Source: JANQPC01 sp039208375 (GTDB lineage: Bacteria > Pseudomonadota > Alphaproteobacteria > Rhodobacterales > Rhodobacteraceae). From it: 64,000 nt of DNA. The translations under genes and the position numbers were made by a program. The DNA lies in assembly GCA_039208375.1 (NCBI GenBank), contig JBCCRC010000002.1, positions 47,727 to 111,726 on the forward strand, written 5' to 3'. Shown piece by piece: positions 43,724 through 51,863 of the stretch. Each line of letters starts with the position of its first letter. The first letter of the stretch is position 1. The notes below the pieces were generated by a model. The model searched no databases. It worked only from the letters and a program-made list of their open reading frames with translations, and had not been told where the DNA came from.

Positions 43724-45136
43724 ATGGGCCTGACAAGTGCATTCGGGATCAGCCGTAGCGGGCTGAGCACCGTTGAGAAGTGGGCCGAAACCACGTCGGC
43801 CAACATCGCAAATGCCGATAAACCGGGCTACGCGCGCAAATCGGTTTTGCGCACCACTGATGATATGGGGATCGCCGCCATCAGCGGCATAAGGCGCGAC
43901 GCCGATGGTGCGGTTGACCGGATGCATCGAATGGAGCTCGCCCGCATGGGCCGGCAGGACGCGCTCGCCTCGGGTACCGCCCTCTATCTGGGCCAGCTTG
44001 GGTCGCCCGATGATCCGAACAGCTTGTCGAACCGCGTCGCGGATTTGCAAACGGCTTTCGTGCAGCTTGCCAATGCGCCCGAACAGATCTCACGCCAGAA
44101 CGGAGCGCTTACGGCATCGGAAGCTCTGGCACGTGATCTCAACGCGGCGGACGCGGCGCTAGATGAAGCCATGCTCACCGTGCAGGGGCGCGTCGAAGCA
44201 AGCGTCGACGCTGCAAATCTCGCGATAACCAAGATTGCCGAGTTGAACCAGCGTATCGTCGGGGTCGAGCCGGGCACGCAGCAGCACGCTATGCTGACCG
44301 ACGAACTGAATATCCAGCTCGATGCTCTTGCCGAAATCGTCGATACCCGCGCCGTGTTCGACGCGGCCGGGCGCGGGTCTGTCTACAGCGCGGACGGTAG
44401 CCCTTTGGTAGAAGACAATGCCTACGAGCTTTTGTCATTTGAGGCCGCGACGGGATCGCTTATCCTCGACGGCCGCGATATCACGCCGGGGCGGGATGGC
44501 GCGCGGGGCTTCTCGGAGGCGCGCCTCGCTGGGGAGATCGAGCTGTTGCGCGAGGTTTTCCCTCAGGCTCAACGGCAGCTTGATGAGTTGGCACGCGGCC
44601 TTATGGTTGGGTTCGAGGCCGCGGATGCCACAGTAACGGCAGGCGTCGCGAGCCTCTTCACCGATGGCGGCGGAGCGTTCGATCCCGGCAACCTTTCCGG
44701 CCTTGCGGGCCGCATCAGCGTGAATGATGCCGTGCGCCCTGTGGCGGGTGGGGATGTCTGGCGTCTTCGGGATGGCATCGCGGCCGCAGCGGAGGGCCCT
44801 CCGGCGGATGCAACCCAGCTTTCGGCCTTCGTAAGCATGATGGAAGGCCAGCAGGCATTTGATGGCGCTGCAGGTCTTGGCACATCTTCAACGCTCGCGG
44901 AGTTTGCCGCGGCAATGGGCGCCGACCAGCAGCGTGTGCGTACCGATGCCGAGGAGTTGCGGGAAACATACCGCGCCAGCGCTGCCTCGCTTGAGGCCAC
45001 GCGCAGTAGCCTCTCGGGTGTCGATGTCGACGATGAATTACAGCAGTTGATCCTGATCGAACAAAGCTATGCGGCGAATAGCCGTGTCATTACAGTGGTA
45101 TCCGAAATGGTCGATACCTTGCTGGCTGCCGTCTAG
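43724..45136 (+). CDS. flgK: Hook-filament junction protein FlgK
   Basis: 470 residues: N-terminal GISRSGLSTVEKWAETTSAN with NIANADKPGYARKS, and C-terminal ELQQLILIEQSYAANSRVIT. First hook-associated protein. GGGAG precedes the ATG by about 9 bp. Short gap to flgL. Confidence 0.96.
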   Translation: MGLTSAFGISRSGLSTVEKWAETTSANIANADKPGYARKSVLRTTDDMGIAAISGIRRDADGAVDRMHRMELARMGRQDALASGTALYLGQLGSPDDPNSLSNRVADLQTAFVQLANAPEQISRQNGALTASEALARDLNAADAALDEAMLTVQGRVEASVDAANLAITKIAELNQRIVGVEPGTQQHAMLTDELNIQLDALAEIVDTRAVFDAAGRGSVYSADGSPLVEDNAYELLSFEAATGSLILDGRDITPGRDGARGFSEARLAGEIELLREVFPQAQRQLDELARGLMVGFEAADATVTAGVASLFTDGGGAFDPGNLSGLAGRISVNDAVRPVAGGDVWRLRDGIAAAAEGPPADATQLSAFVSMMEGQQAFDGAAGLGTSSTLAEFAAAMGADQQRVRTDAEELRETYRASAASLEATRSSLSGVDVDDELQQLILIEQSYAANSRVITVVSEMVDTLLAAV

Positions 45137-45147
45137 GAGCCGCACTG

Positions 45148-46227
45148 ATGACCGTGATCCACAATCCATCAACCCTAACGACCGCAAACCTTCGACGTGA
45201 GATTGCCGCCGACATTGATGGCCGGCTAAACCAGGCGGCAAATGAAGCCTCCACGGGCAGAAAGGCCGATCCGTTCCGCGATCTTGGCAGTGGGTCGGTG
45301 GAGCTTTTGTCGCTTCGCTCGGGCGCAATCCGTCTCGATGGATTTATGACAAGCAATGAGTTGCTGCAGAACCGCCTTGAAGTCATGGCGACAACGCTTT
45401 CAGAGTCACGCGAAACCCTGCAAAGCTTCCTCGAAGCGGGCGTGAGCTTTAGTGAAACGCAACAGCCAATTGGATCTGTTCTTCAAGAAAGCGCACGCGC
45501 GGCCTATGCCCAGCTCGCGACACTTGTAAACACGCCCTACCAGGGCGCTCAGCTTTTTGCGGGAACACAGAATAGCGGGCCTACGCTTCAGCGCTTTGAC
45601 GAACAAAACGCGAGCACAGGTTTGTCACCCGAAGACGTTATGGCTGCAATTGTCGGAGGCGGGATTACCAGTGCCGCTGACGCCAGTGCCAAAGCTGGAG
45701 ACGTCCAAGTCATCTTCGACAGTGCAAACACCCTGGCGCCCGATACGAATTTTGAGGCCACCTTCTTCAACGGCACGCCCCTGGAGGCGGCCCCCGGCGT
45801 TCCATCCCCCCGGCAAACCGCCCTGATCGATAACGGGATGGTGCTTCAATACGGGATCCAGGCCAACGATCCGGCGTTTCGGACGGCGCTTCAGGGCCTT
45901 GCCATGATCGCGGCAGTTGATCCGTCGACCATTACGGATGCCGGTGCCTACGAGGCGTGGGTTGGCACGGCGATGGAGGCTGTCGGCGAGGGGCTTCAAA
46001 TGCTGGAGGCTGCTGAAACCCGGCTTGGCGGCGAACAGGCGCTTCTGTCGCAAACGTTGGGCAACCAGCAGGTGCGAGCGGATCTCTATGAACGCCAGCT
46101 TGGGGTTCTGGAAGGGGTCGATCCGTACGAGGCGGCCAATCGCGTTACGCTGCTATCAACACAGCTTGAGGCGACCTACGCCATCAATGCGCGCCTTTCC
46201 CGGCTAACGTTCCTGAGCTTCATGTAA
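45148..46227 (+). CDS. flgL: Hook-filament junction protein FlgL
   Basis: 359 residues with a flagellin-like N-terminus (INGRLNQAANEASTGRKA-type region at about 25-45) and C-terminus (RVTLLSTQLEATYAINARLS). Second junction protein. It ends 4 bp before the convergent FtcR-like gene. No fliD cap gene follows, as is frequent in alphaproteobacterial complex flagella. Confidence 0.9.
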   Translation: MTVIHNPSTLTTANLRREIAADIDGRLNQAANEASTGRKADPFRDLGSGSVELLSLRSGAIRLDGFMTSNELLQNRLEVMATTLSESRETLQSFLEAGVSFSETQQPIGSVLQESARAAYAQLATLVNTPYQGAQLFAGTQNSGPTLQRFDEQNASTGLSPEDVMAAIVGGGITSAADASAKAGDVQVIFDSANTLAPDTNFEATFFNGTPLEAAPGVPSPRQTALIDNGMVLQYGIQANDPAFRTALQGLAMIAAVDPSTITDAGAYEAWVGTAMEAVGEGLQMLEAAETRLGGEQALLSQTLGNQQVRADLYERQLGVLEGVDPYEAANRVTLLSTQLEATYAINARLSRLTFLSFM

Positions 46228-46231
46228 GCCA

Positions 46232-46942
46232 CTATTGGGCTGCCTGCCGGCGCTCGAACGCATCAGCGCTTAGGCGGTAGCCGCGGCCATGAACCGTTTC
46301 AATGTATGCCGAACTGGTTTCCGCTACCGCATCGAACTTCTTGCGGATCTTGCAAATGTAAACGTCGAGCACCTTGTCGAAAGGCGGCACTTCGGCGACG
46401 GCATAGACGGAATCGTAAATGGCCGCCTTCGACACAACACGCTCGGCGTTCAACGCAAGCTGATGAAAGATCTCATACTCTTTGCTTGAGAGGCGCACAC
46501 GCTGCCCGTCGATCTCTGGATCCCGGCCATCAAGGTAGGCTGTAACGCTGCCGACATGGACTTCTTTTGCTATGTGTCCTTTCGTGCGCCGGATCGTTGC
46601 ATTGATCCGCGCAAGGAGTTCGACGCCCTTGATTGGGATTACCATGTCCTGATCTGCGCCAAGATTGAGGGTTTGCGAGGTGGCCTGCGCATTACGAAAG
46701 TCGCGCATCACGACAATCGGATGGCCGCAATTTGCCGAACGCAGGGCTTCGATCTGGTCCGCAAGGTCCTCGGTGTCGGCCAAAAGGAAGGCCGACGACA
46801 TCGCGCCTTCGGTGTTCAGCAGCGATAGATCTCGCGAAAAATAAGCGTCGTTGATCGGAACCAAAGAAAATCCGGCATTGGACAGTTCGGCTTTAAGCCC
46901 CTGTAGGCGTTCAGTCCGGGGCTCGTGAACAAATAACTGCAT
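46232..46942 (-). CDS. OmpR-type orphan response regulator, FtcR/Rem-like
   Basis: 236 residues from ATG 46942. The C-terminal winged helix (about 135-230; VRLSSKEYEIFHQLALNAER; DVYICKIRKKFDAV; VHGRGYRLS) is close to CtrA and FtcR. The N-terminal receiver is atypical: the first strand (MQLFVHEPRTERL) lacks the usual acidic pair, and no clear phospho-acceptor Asp aligns, so it may act without phosphorylation. FtcR and Rem are flagellar master regulators in Brucella and Sinorhizobium. It lies beside flgI, with CAAGRATAAA elements in the shared promoter region. Confidence 0.82.
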   Translation of the reverse strand: MQLFVHEPRTERLQGLKAELSNAGFSLVPINDAYFSRDLSLLNTEGAMSSAFLLADTEDLADQIEALRSANCGHPIVVMRDFRNAQATSQTLNLGADQDMVIPIKGVELLARINATIRRTKGHIAKEVHVGSVTAYLDGRDPEIDGQRVRLSSKEYEIFHQLALNAERVVSKAAIYDSVYAVAEVPPFDKVLDVYICKIRKKFDAVAETSSAYIETVHGRGYRLSADAFERRQAAQ

Positions 46943-47006
46943 AAGTACGACGCGTCCTTGTGTGGCCCCCGCCAGCAATGGTGTTTCTACGCGGCGGGCT
47001 CGATAA

Positions 47007-47046
47007 CAAGAATAAAATTTTTAATCTTGACATAAGCAAGAATAAA
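47007..47046. promoter_or_regulatory. FtcR-like/flgI divergent region: CAAGAATAAA elements
   Basis: Exact copies at 47007-47016 and 47037-47046, starts 30 bp apart, and a minus-strand variant CAAGATTAAA at 47020-47029. TTGACAT (47027-47033) precedes the last copy by 3 bp. The last copy ends 37 bp before the flgI ATG. Confidence 0.6.
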
Positions 47047-47083
47047 TTTAGTGTATCCATGCAACAGGCGCATGGAGGCGCGG

Positions 47084-48205
47084 ATGATCAGACCGGTGAA
47101 ACTGGTGAGACACGCAGTGATTTTTGGGCTGGCGCTGCTCTGTGCACTGGGTCCCACAACCGCAGGCGCAACCGCGCGCATCAAGGATATCGCCACCTTC
47201 GAAGGGGTGCGGGACAACCAGATCGTTGGCTATGGTCTCGTGGTGGGGCTGAACGGGTCGGGCGACAGCCTGCGCAACAGCCCGTTTACCGAGAAATCCA
47301 TTGTCGGCATGCTGGAGCGGCTTGGGGTGGGGAACCTTGAAGGCTACGATCTACGCACCCGCAATGTCGCCGCGGTCATGGTCACAGCTACGCTTCCGCC
47401 CTTCGCACGGCGGGGGTCGCGCATCGATGTGGTGGTGTCGTCGATGGGCGATTCAACCAGCCTTAGGGGCGGCACGTTGATCGTAACACCTCTGACGGGG
47501 GCTGATGGCAACGTCTATGCGGTTGCCCAAGGGCCGATTGCGGTTGCCGGTTTCGCGGCGCAGGGAATTAACGCCTCAATCGTTGAAGGTGTGCCCACGG
47601 CAGCCCGTATCGAGAACGGTGCGACAGTGGAAAACGAGATCGCGTTTGATTTCGAGGGCCTCAATAGCATTAGGCTTGCCTTGCGCTCCCCCGATTTTAC
47701 GACGGCCCTGCGCATTGAAGAGGCGATCAACGGCGCGTTGGGTGGCAACCGGGCAGATGCGGTGGATTCCGGCACGGTAGTGGTCAGCGCCTCGGGGCGC
47801 ATCGATCTGCCTGAGCTGATGGCGCGGATTGAAAACCTTCGAATTGAGCCCGACAACGTGGCCAAGGTCGTCATCGACGCGCGCTCTGGAACGATCGTTG
47901 TGGGCGCTAATGTTCGGATCAGCGAGGTGGCGATCAGCCAGGGTGGGCTCACTGTGATCGTGAAGGAAGATGTGGTCGTCTCCCAGCCCGAGCCATTCTC
48001 GATTGGAGAAACCGTAGTTGTTCCCGACACAATTGTGGAGGTTCAGGAACGCGAGGCTCAATTCGCGATACTGGAGGGTGGCGTGCCATTGCAGCGGCTG
48101 GTCGATGGCCTGAACGCCCTTGGTGTCGGCGCGACTGAGACAATTTCCATTCTGCAGGCAATCAAGGCGGCCGGGGCTTTGCACGCCGATCTTGAGATTA
48201 TCTGA
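47084..48205 (+). CDS. flgI: Flagellar P-ring protein FlgI
   Basis: 373 residues from ATG 47084 (GGAGG about 5 bp upstream). A signal peptide (ending TTAGA) leads to the FlgI core: RIKDIATFEGVRDNQIVGYG, VGLNGSGDS, and the C-terminal LQRLVDGLNALGVGATETIS. It makes the periplasmic ring, assembled with FlgA and FlgH. Its stop overlaps the flgJ ATG (TGATG). Confidence 0.97.
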   Translation: MIRPVKLVRHAVIFGLALLCALGPTTAGATARIKDIATFEGVRDNQIVGYGLVVGLNGSGDSLRNSPFTEKSIVGMLERLGVGNLEGYDLRTRNVAAVMVTATLPPFARRGSRIDVVVSSMGDSTSLRGGTLIVTPLTGADGNVYAVAQGPIAVAGFAAQGINASIVEGVPTAARIENGATVENEIAFDFEGLNSIRLALRSPDFTTALRIEEAINGALGGNRADAVDSGTVVVSASGRIDLPELMARIENLRIEPDNVAKVVIDARSGTIVVGANVRISEVAISQGGLTVIVKEDVVVSQPEPFSIGETVVVPDTIVEVQEREAQFAILEGGVPLQRLVDGLNALGVGATETISILQAIKAAGALHADLEII

Positions 48206-48537
48206 TGCCGGCCGATGCGTTAGGGCCGACGCCGGGCGTGCTGGATCTTACGCACCGCACCGTCTCTGCGGCGACGGGCCCCGCTGCGAAAGAGGCATGG
48301 GCGGCGCAGGAGTTTGAGGCCGTGTTTCTGACACAGGCCATCGACGAGATGCTTAAGACGGTTGATATCGGCGCCATGGGCGGCGGCCACGCAGAAGAAA
48401 CTTGGCGCAGCTTCCTGGCGAAATCCATCGCCGACGAAATTGCCCAGTCCCGCGTGACCAACATCTCAGGCGGCGTAACCAACGCAATCTCTGCCTATCG
48501 CGAGCCGATGCTCCCGGGCGATGAAACAGGAGGCTAG
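48205..48537 (+). CDS. flgJ: Rod-binding protein FlgJ, muramidase domain absent
   Basis: 110 residues matching only the N-terminal rod-binding half of FlgJ (AAQEFEAVFLTQAIDEMLKT; then RSFLAKSIADEIAQS). The peptidoglycan hydrolase half of the enterobacterial protein is missing and is presumably supplied by the separate transglycosylase at 14476, as in other alphaproteobacteria. Confidence 0.88.
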   Translation: MPADALGPTPGVLDLTHRTVSAATGPAAKEAWAAQEFEAVFLTQAIDEMLKTVDIGAMGGGHAEETWRSFLAKSIADEIAQSRVTNISGGVTNAISAYREPMLPGDETGG

Positions 48538-48538
48538 G

Positions 48539-48940
48539 ATGGCCGACACCGAAAAGCATATCGTGGCCATTGAGGCCCTTACGAAGGTGATCAAGCACGA
48601 GTTGGAGGCTGTTTCGGAGACCGATCCTGAACGTCTGCAGGAACTCGTGACCGAGAAAGAAGCACTCGCGGCTCAGCTCGAAGCAGCCGGCGCTGATATC
48701 GAACGGCTCCTCAGGGGCGAGGGCCCCGATGCTCAGCGGCTGCGAAGTGCCCTGGCAAACCTGCAGCATCACCTGAAGCGGAACTCCGGTTTTGTGTCGC
48801 GTATGGCGCGATCCTGTGCCGAAATCGTTTCGGAACTGACGCGCAACTCCGCCGCAGAATCGTTGCGCGGCCTCTACGATCGCACGGGCAAGGTCAGCCA
48901 CGGGCTGTCACGCCGCCAAGACGTCGACCTTTCCCTGTGA
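48539..48940 (+). CDS. FlgN-like coiled-coil protein
   Basis: 133 residues from ATG 48539, with AGGAGG about 6 bp upstream and partly inside the flgJ 3' end. Helical throughout (LTKVIKHELEAVSETDPERL; LVTEKEALAAQLEAAGADI), the form of FlgN, the export chaperone for FlgK and FlgL. No direct signature; position and shape carry the call. Confidence 0.6.
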   Translation: MADTEKHIVAIEALTKVIKHELEAVSETDPERLQELVTEKEALAAQLEAAGADIERLLRGEGPDAQRLRSALANLQHHLKRNSGFVSRMARSCAEIVSELTRNSAAESLRGLYDRTGKVSHGLSRRQDVDLSL

Positions 48941-48944
48941 AACG

Positions 48945-48961
48945 TTAACCAGCCATTAACC
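48945..48961 (+). promoter_or_regulatory. CtrA-type box upstream of the flagellin gene
   Basis: Perfect TTAA-N7-TTAACC (TTAACCAGCCATTAACC), 86 bp before the flagellin ATG. Third perfect copy in the cluster. Confidence 0.7.
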
Positions 48962-49047
48962 AAACGGCACAATCTCCTCAGCGTGGGCAAATGCTCGCCG
49001 CCCGACAGAAGACGGGACACCAACGCTAGAAGCACAGGAGAACGACT

Positions 49048-49866
49048 ATGGCTTCGATCCATACGAACGCGGCGGCTATGAATGCCCTCGCAACCCTTCG
49101 CGACGTCAACATGAGCCTGACCGAAACCCAGAACCGCGTTTCGACCGGTTTCAAGGTTCAGACGGCGAAGGACAATGCCGCTTACTTCTCGATCTCTGAG
49201 ACGATGAAGAGCGACAGCGGCATGTACAAGGCCATCGACGAAGGTCTGACGCTGACCAAGAACTCGCTCGCAACGGGCCGTCTTGGTGCCGAAACCGTCG
49301 CCGAACTCGCGCAAGACTTTGTTGAGCGCGTGGCGTTCGCCCAGGAAAACAACATCGACCGTGCAAAGGTTCAGCAGGAACTCGACGAGCTCGTCGCGCA
49401 GATGACCACCACGATCTCGCAGGCCACCTTCAACGGTGTGTCGATGGTCGCCGGTGGTGCCGACGTTACGGTCGTGACGGGTATCACCCGCGTTGGCGGC
49501 TTTGCCACCACGAGCATGACCGTGTCGCCCGTCGATCTGGGCGCTGTTGCGACGGCTCTGGATGCCATCGACGTTGGCACTTCGACCGACCTGGCCGCTG
49601 ATCTCGCGACCGCTGAAGGGCAGCTGACCGCTGCGCTTGATGCGGCAACGTCGCTCGGCATCGGCGAAAAGGCTGTTGAGACGCAGCAGGAGTTTCTAAA
49701 GGCCCTGACTGAGCGCCTCGACAACGGGATCGGCGCTATGGTTGACGCCGACATGGAAGAGGAAGCAGCACGCCTGCAGGCACTTCAGGTGCAGCAGCAG
49801 CTTGCAACACAGTCCCTGTCGATCGCCAACCAGGCTCCGCAGAATATCCTGAGCCTTTTTCGGTGA
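49048..49866 (+). CDS. fliC: Flagellin
   Basis: 272 residues, short for a flagellin. The N-terminal D0/D1 helices (ASIHTNAAAMNALATLRDVN; NRVSTGFKVQTAKDNAAYFS) and C-terminal helices (EEAARLQALQVQQQLATQSL, ending NILSLFR) flank a small variable centre. AGGAG lies about 7 bp before the ATG. Codon use looks biased toward C-ending codons, as expected for a highly expressed gene. It is the only flagellin in the window. A hairpin and flaF-flbT follow. Confidence 0.98.
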   Translation: MASIHTNAAAMNALATLRDVNMSLTETQNRVSTGFKVQTAKDNAAYFSISETMKSDSGMYKAIDEGLTLTKNSLATGRLGAETVAELAQDFVERVAFAQENNIDRAKVQQELDELVAQMTTTISQATFNGVSMVAGGADVTVVTGITRVGGFATTSMTVSPVDLGAVATALDAIDVGTSTDLAADLATAEGQLTAALDAATSLGIGEKAVETQQEFLKALTERLDNGIGAMVDADMEEEAARLQALQVQQQLATQSLSIANQAPQNILSLFR

Positions 49867-49929
49867 ACTAGGGCCGGAGGTGGAGCTGGATAATCCCGGT
49901 GATCCCGGCTCTGCCGCCTAGCCATAAGT

Positions 49930-49957
49930 GCGGCGCCCTTTTCCCTCGGGGCGCCGC
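49930..49957 (+). terminator. GC-rich hairpin after the flagellin gene
   Basis: GCGGCGCCC (49930-49938) pairs perfectly with GGGCGCCGC (49949-49957) around a 10-nt loop containing TTTT. A stable stem but no following T-run; it may stabilise the abundant flagellin message or act as an attenuator before flaF. Confidence 0.5.
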
Positions 49958-50008
49958 ATCCCCCGGCCATTCCTGAGAGAACTCCAGGATCAAAGGAACG
50001 CAGAAGCA

Positions 50009-50416
50009 ATGAGTCTTGCCGCTTACAAAAGGAACATTCGAGAGGTTGAAGCGCCCCGCGATATCGAACGCCGCGTGCTGTCGCGTATCACCTCCGAGAT
50101 TGAGCGCATCGCTGAAGAATTCGATCGCGCCGAAACCCGCCTTGCCCGCCTGAACATCCTCGCAAACGGCCTCGCGATAGCGCTTGCCGAAAACCAGCAA
50201 TTCTGGATGGCGCTGAAACATGATCTTGCTGATGAAGGCAATCAGTTGCCGCCCGATCTGCGCGCGTCGCTGATCTCAATCGCGCTTTGGGTCGAGCGTC
50301 AAACCAACGCAATCATGTCTGGCGAAGCCAAGGTTGCGCCGCTTGCATCGATCAACCGCTCGGTGACGGACGGCCTGCGTGGCGTGCCTTCGGTTGCCTC
50401 GGTCGAGGGTGTATAG
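50009..50416 (+). CDS. flaF: Flagellar biosynthesis regulator FlaF
   Basis: 135 residues from ATG 50009. The N-terminal SLAAYKRNIREVEAPRDIER and central LARLNILANGLAIALAENQQ with FWMALKHDLAD are typical of FlaF, which is needed for flagellin secretion and opposes FlbT in Caulobacter. Next gene is flbT after 3 bp. Confidence 0.93.
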   Translation: MSLAAYKRNIREVEAPRDIERRVLSRITSEIERIAEEFDRAETRLARLNILANGLAIALAENQQFWMALKHDLADEGNQLPPDLRASLISIALWVERQTNAIMSGEAKVAPLASINRSVTDGLRGVPSVASVEGV

Positions 50417-50419
50417 ATC

Positions 50420-50857
50420 ATGCCGCTGAAACTGAACCTTAAGCCCGGCGAACGCCTGATCATCAACGGCGCGGTCGTCAAAAACTCTGACCGTCGCCAT
50501 GTTCTGATGGTTGAGACGCAAAGCGATGTGATCCGTGGCAAGGATCTGCTTGAACCCGATGCGGCGGCGACGCCGGTCAGCAAGGTCTATTTCCTGATCC
50601 AAACGGCGCTCACACAGGAAGCGACGCGCGAAAAGCTTGTGCCTATGATCCAGCGCGATCTGGCGACTTTGGCGACCGTCTTTGGCGGGGCGCAGGTTGC
50701 CCATATTTTTGAGGCAGCGAACTACGTCAGTCAGGGCGATTACTACAAGGCACTGACCGAGCTGCGCCCCGTATTGCAGCACGAAGAGCTGCTGATCGCA
50801 CGCTCGGCCGGAAAGGTAACGCCGGTAGCCGAGCGCTCTGCGGGGGCGATGCCATGA
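50420..50857 (+). CDS. flbT: Flagellin mRNA regulator FlbT
   Basis: 145 residues with the FlbT core (LKLNLKPGERLIINGAVVKN, then VLMVETQSDVIRGKDLL). In Caulobacter FlbT binds the flagellin 5' leader and promotes decay when hooks are incomplete. The 108-bp gap before the flagellin gene here includes a CtrA box and a possible leader for such control. Its stop overlaps the next gene (ATGA). Confidence 0.95.
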   Translation: MPLKLNLKPGERLIINGAVVKNSDRRHVLMVETQSDVIRGKDLLEPDAAATPVSKVYFLIQTALTQEATREKLVPMIQRDLATLATVFGGAQVAHIFEAANYVSQGDYYKALTELRPVLQHEELLIARSAGKVTPVAERSAGAMP

Positions 50858-51678
50858 TACCGATTGCCGGTCTTGCCACATCGACAGCGCTGACCCTTGT
50901 TGATGCGACGAGGGACCGGCAGTTGGAGATCCTGCGCAGCAGGCCCGAGCACGCGCGCGCGATTACTGCGTTCCGTGAGCGCATCGCAGACGTGCAAACC
51001 GCGGAACAGCTGATCGAGGATCGCGAACTCTACGTCTTCGTCATGAAGGCGTTCGATCTTGAGGATCAGATCTTTGGCAAGGCACTGATCCAAAAGGTGC
51101 TGGAAAGCGATGTTGATGAGCGCACCGCGCTCGTCAACAGGCTGACGGACCCGCGCTTCCGAGAAATGTACGACACCCTCGGATTTGGCGAAAACGGGGT
51201 TGGCAACACAAACACGCTTGATGCCCGCTGGCAGGAAGACATGGTAGATAGGTATCTGGAATCCCAGTTCATAAGCGATGTCTACGACCAAAATGAAAGC
51301 GTCGGGGCCGTGCTGGAATTCCGCCAGAAGGTCGCCGATATCGAGCGACCGCTCGACATTCTCAAAGACCGCGACACGGCTGCGTTCATCCGCCGTGCGC
51401 TTGGGTTCCCCGATATTATCGGGACGGCGAACATTGATCGCCAGGCAGAACTCATTGCCTCGCGGCTTGATCTTGAAACACTGTCTGACCCCAACGTGGT
51501 CGACAAGCTCGTGCGCAAGTACGCAGCACTGAGCAATGTATTTGACACTCAGCAGGTGACGCAGAATGCCGCCGTTCAGCTAGTGCAAAGCGCAGTGGCA
51601 TCCGGTCGGGCTGTTCAGCCGATCGCGCTGGATATCTCTGCGGTCAGCCGCCTGTCCTCTCAAGCAAGTGCGCTTTGA
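50854..51678 (+). CDS. DUF1217-family flagellar protein
   Basis: 274 residues matching the DUF1217 pattern found almost only in alphaproteobacterial flagellar clusters: repeats of FRERIADVQTAEQLIEDREL and an ALGFPDIIGTANIDRQAELI block. Helical, no signal peptide, likely an exported rod, hook or filament-associated protein (function unproven). Last gene of flagellin-flaF-flbT-DUF1217. Confidence 0.85.
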   Translation: MIPIAGLATSTALTLVDATRDRQLEILRSRPEHARAITAFRERIADVQTAEQLIEDRELYVFVMKAFDLEDQIFGKALIQKVLESDVDERTALVNRLTDPRFREMYDTLGFGENGVGNTNTLDARWQEDMVDRYLESQFISDVYDQNESVGAVLEFRQKVADIERPLDILKDRDTAAFIRRALGFPDIIGTANIDRQAELIASRLDLETLSDPNVVDKLVRKYAALSNVFDTQQVTQNAAVQLVQSAVASGRAVQPIALDISAVSRLSSQASAL

Positions 51679-51801
51679 GAATGTCAGGCACGTAGCAGGA
51701 AGAAATCTGAACGTCGGCCGGCTTTAATTAGGTCCTCACATTCCCCAGCACCGCGAAGGAACGAGCGGTGCACCTAGAAGCGATAAAGAACGCAACTAAC
51801 G

Positions 51802-51821
51802 CCGAAACGCACGCGTTTCGG
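51802..51821. repeat. 20-bp inverted repeat before the glycosidase-like gene
   Basis: CCGAAACGC (51802-51810) and GCGTTTCGG (51813-51821) around AC, a perfect palindrome with a 2-nt centre, 42 bp before the ATG at 51864. An operator or small leader hairpin. Confidence 0.5.
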
Positions 51822-51863
51822 TGCACGTGAGGCCTTTGCTTTCCGGCTGGGAAGGCAAGTGCA

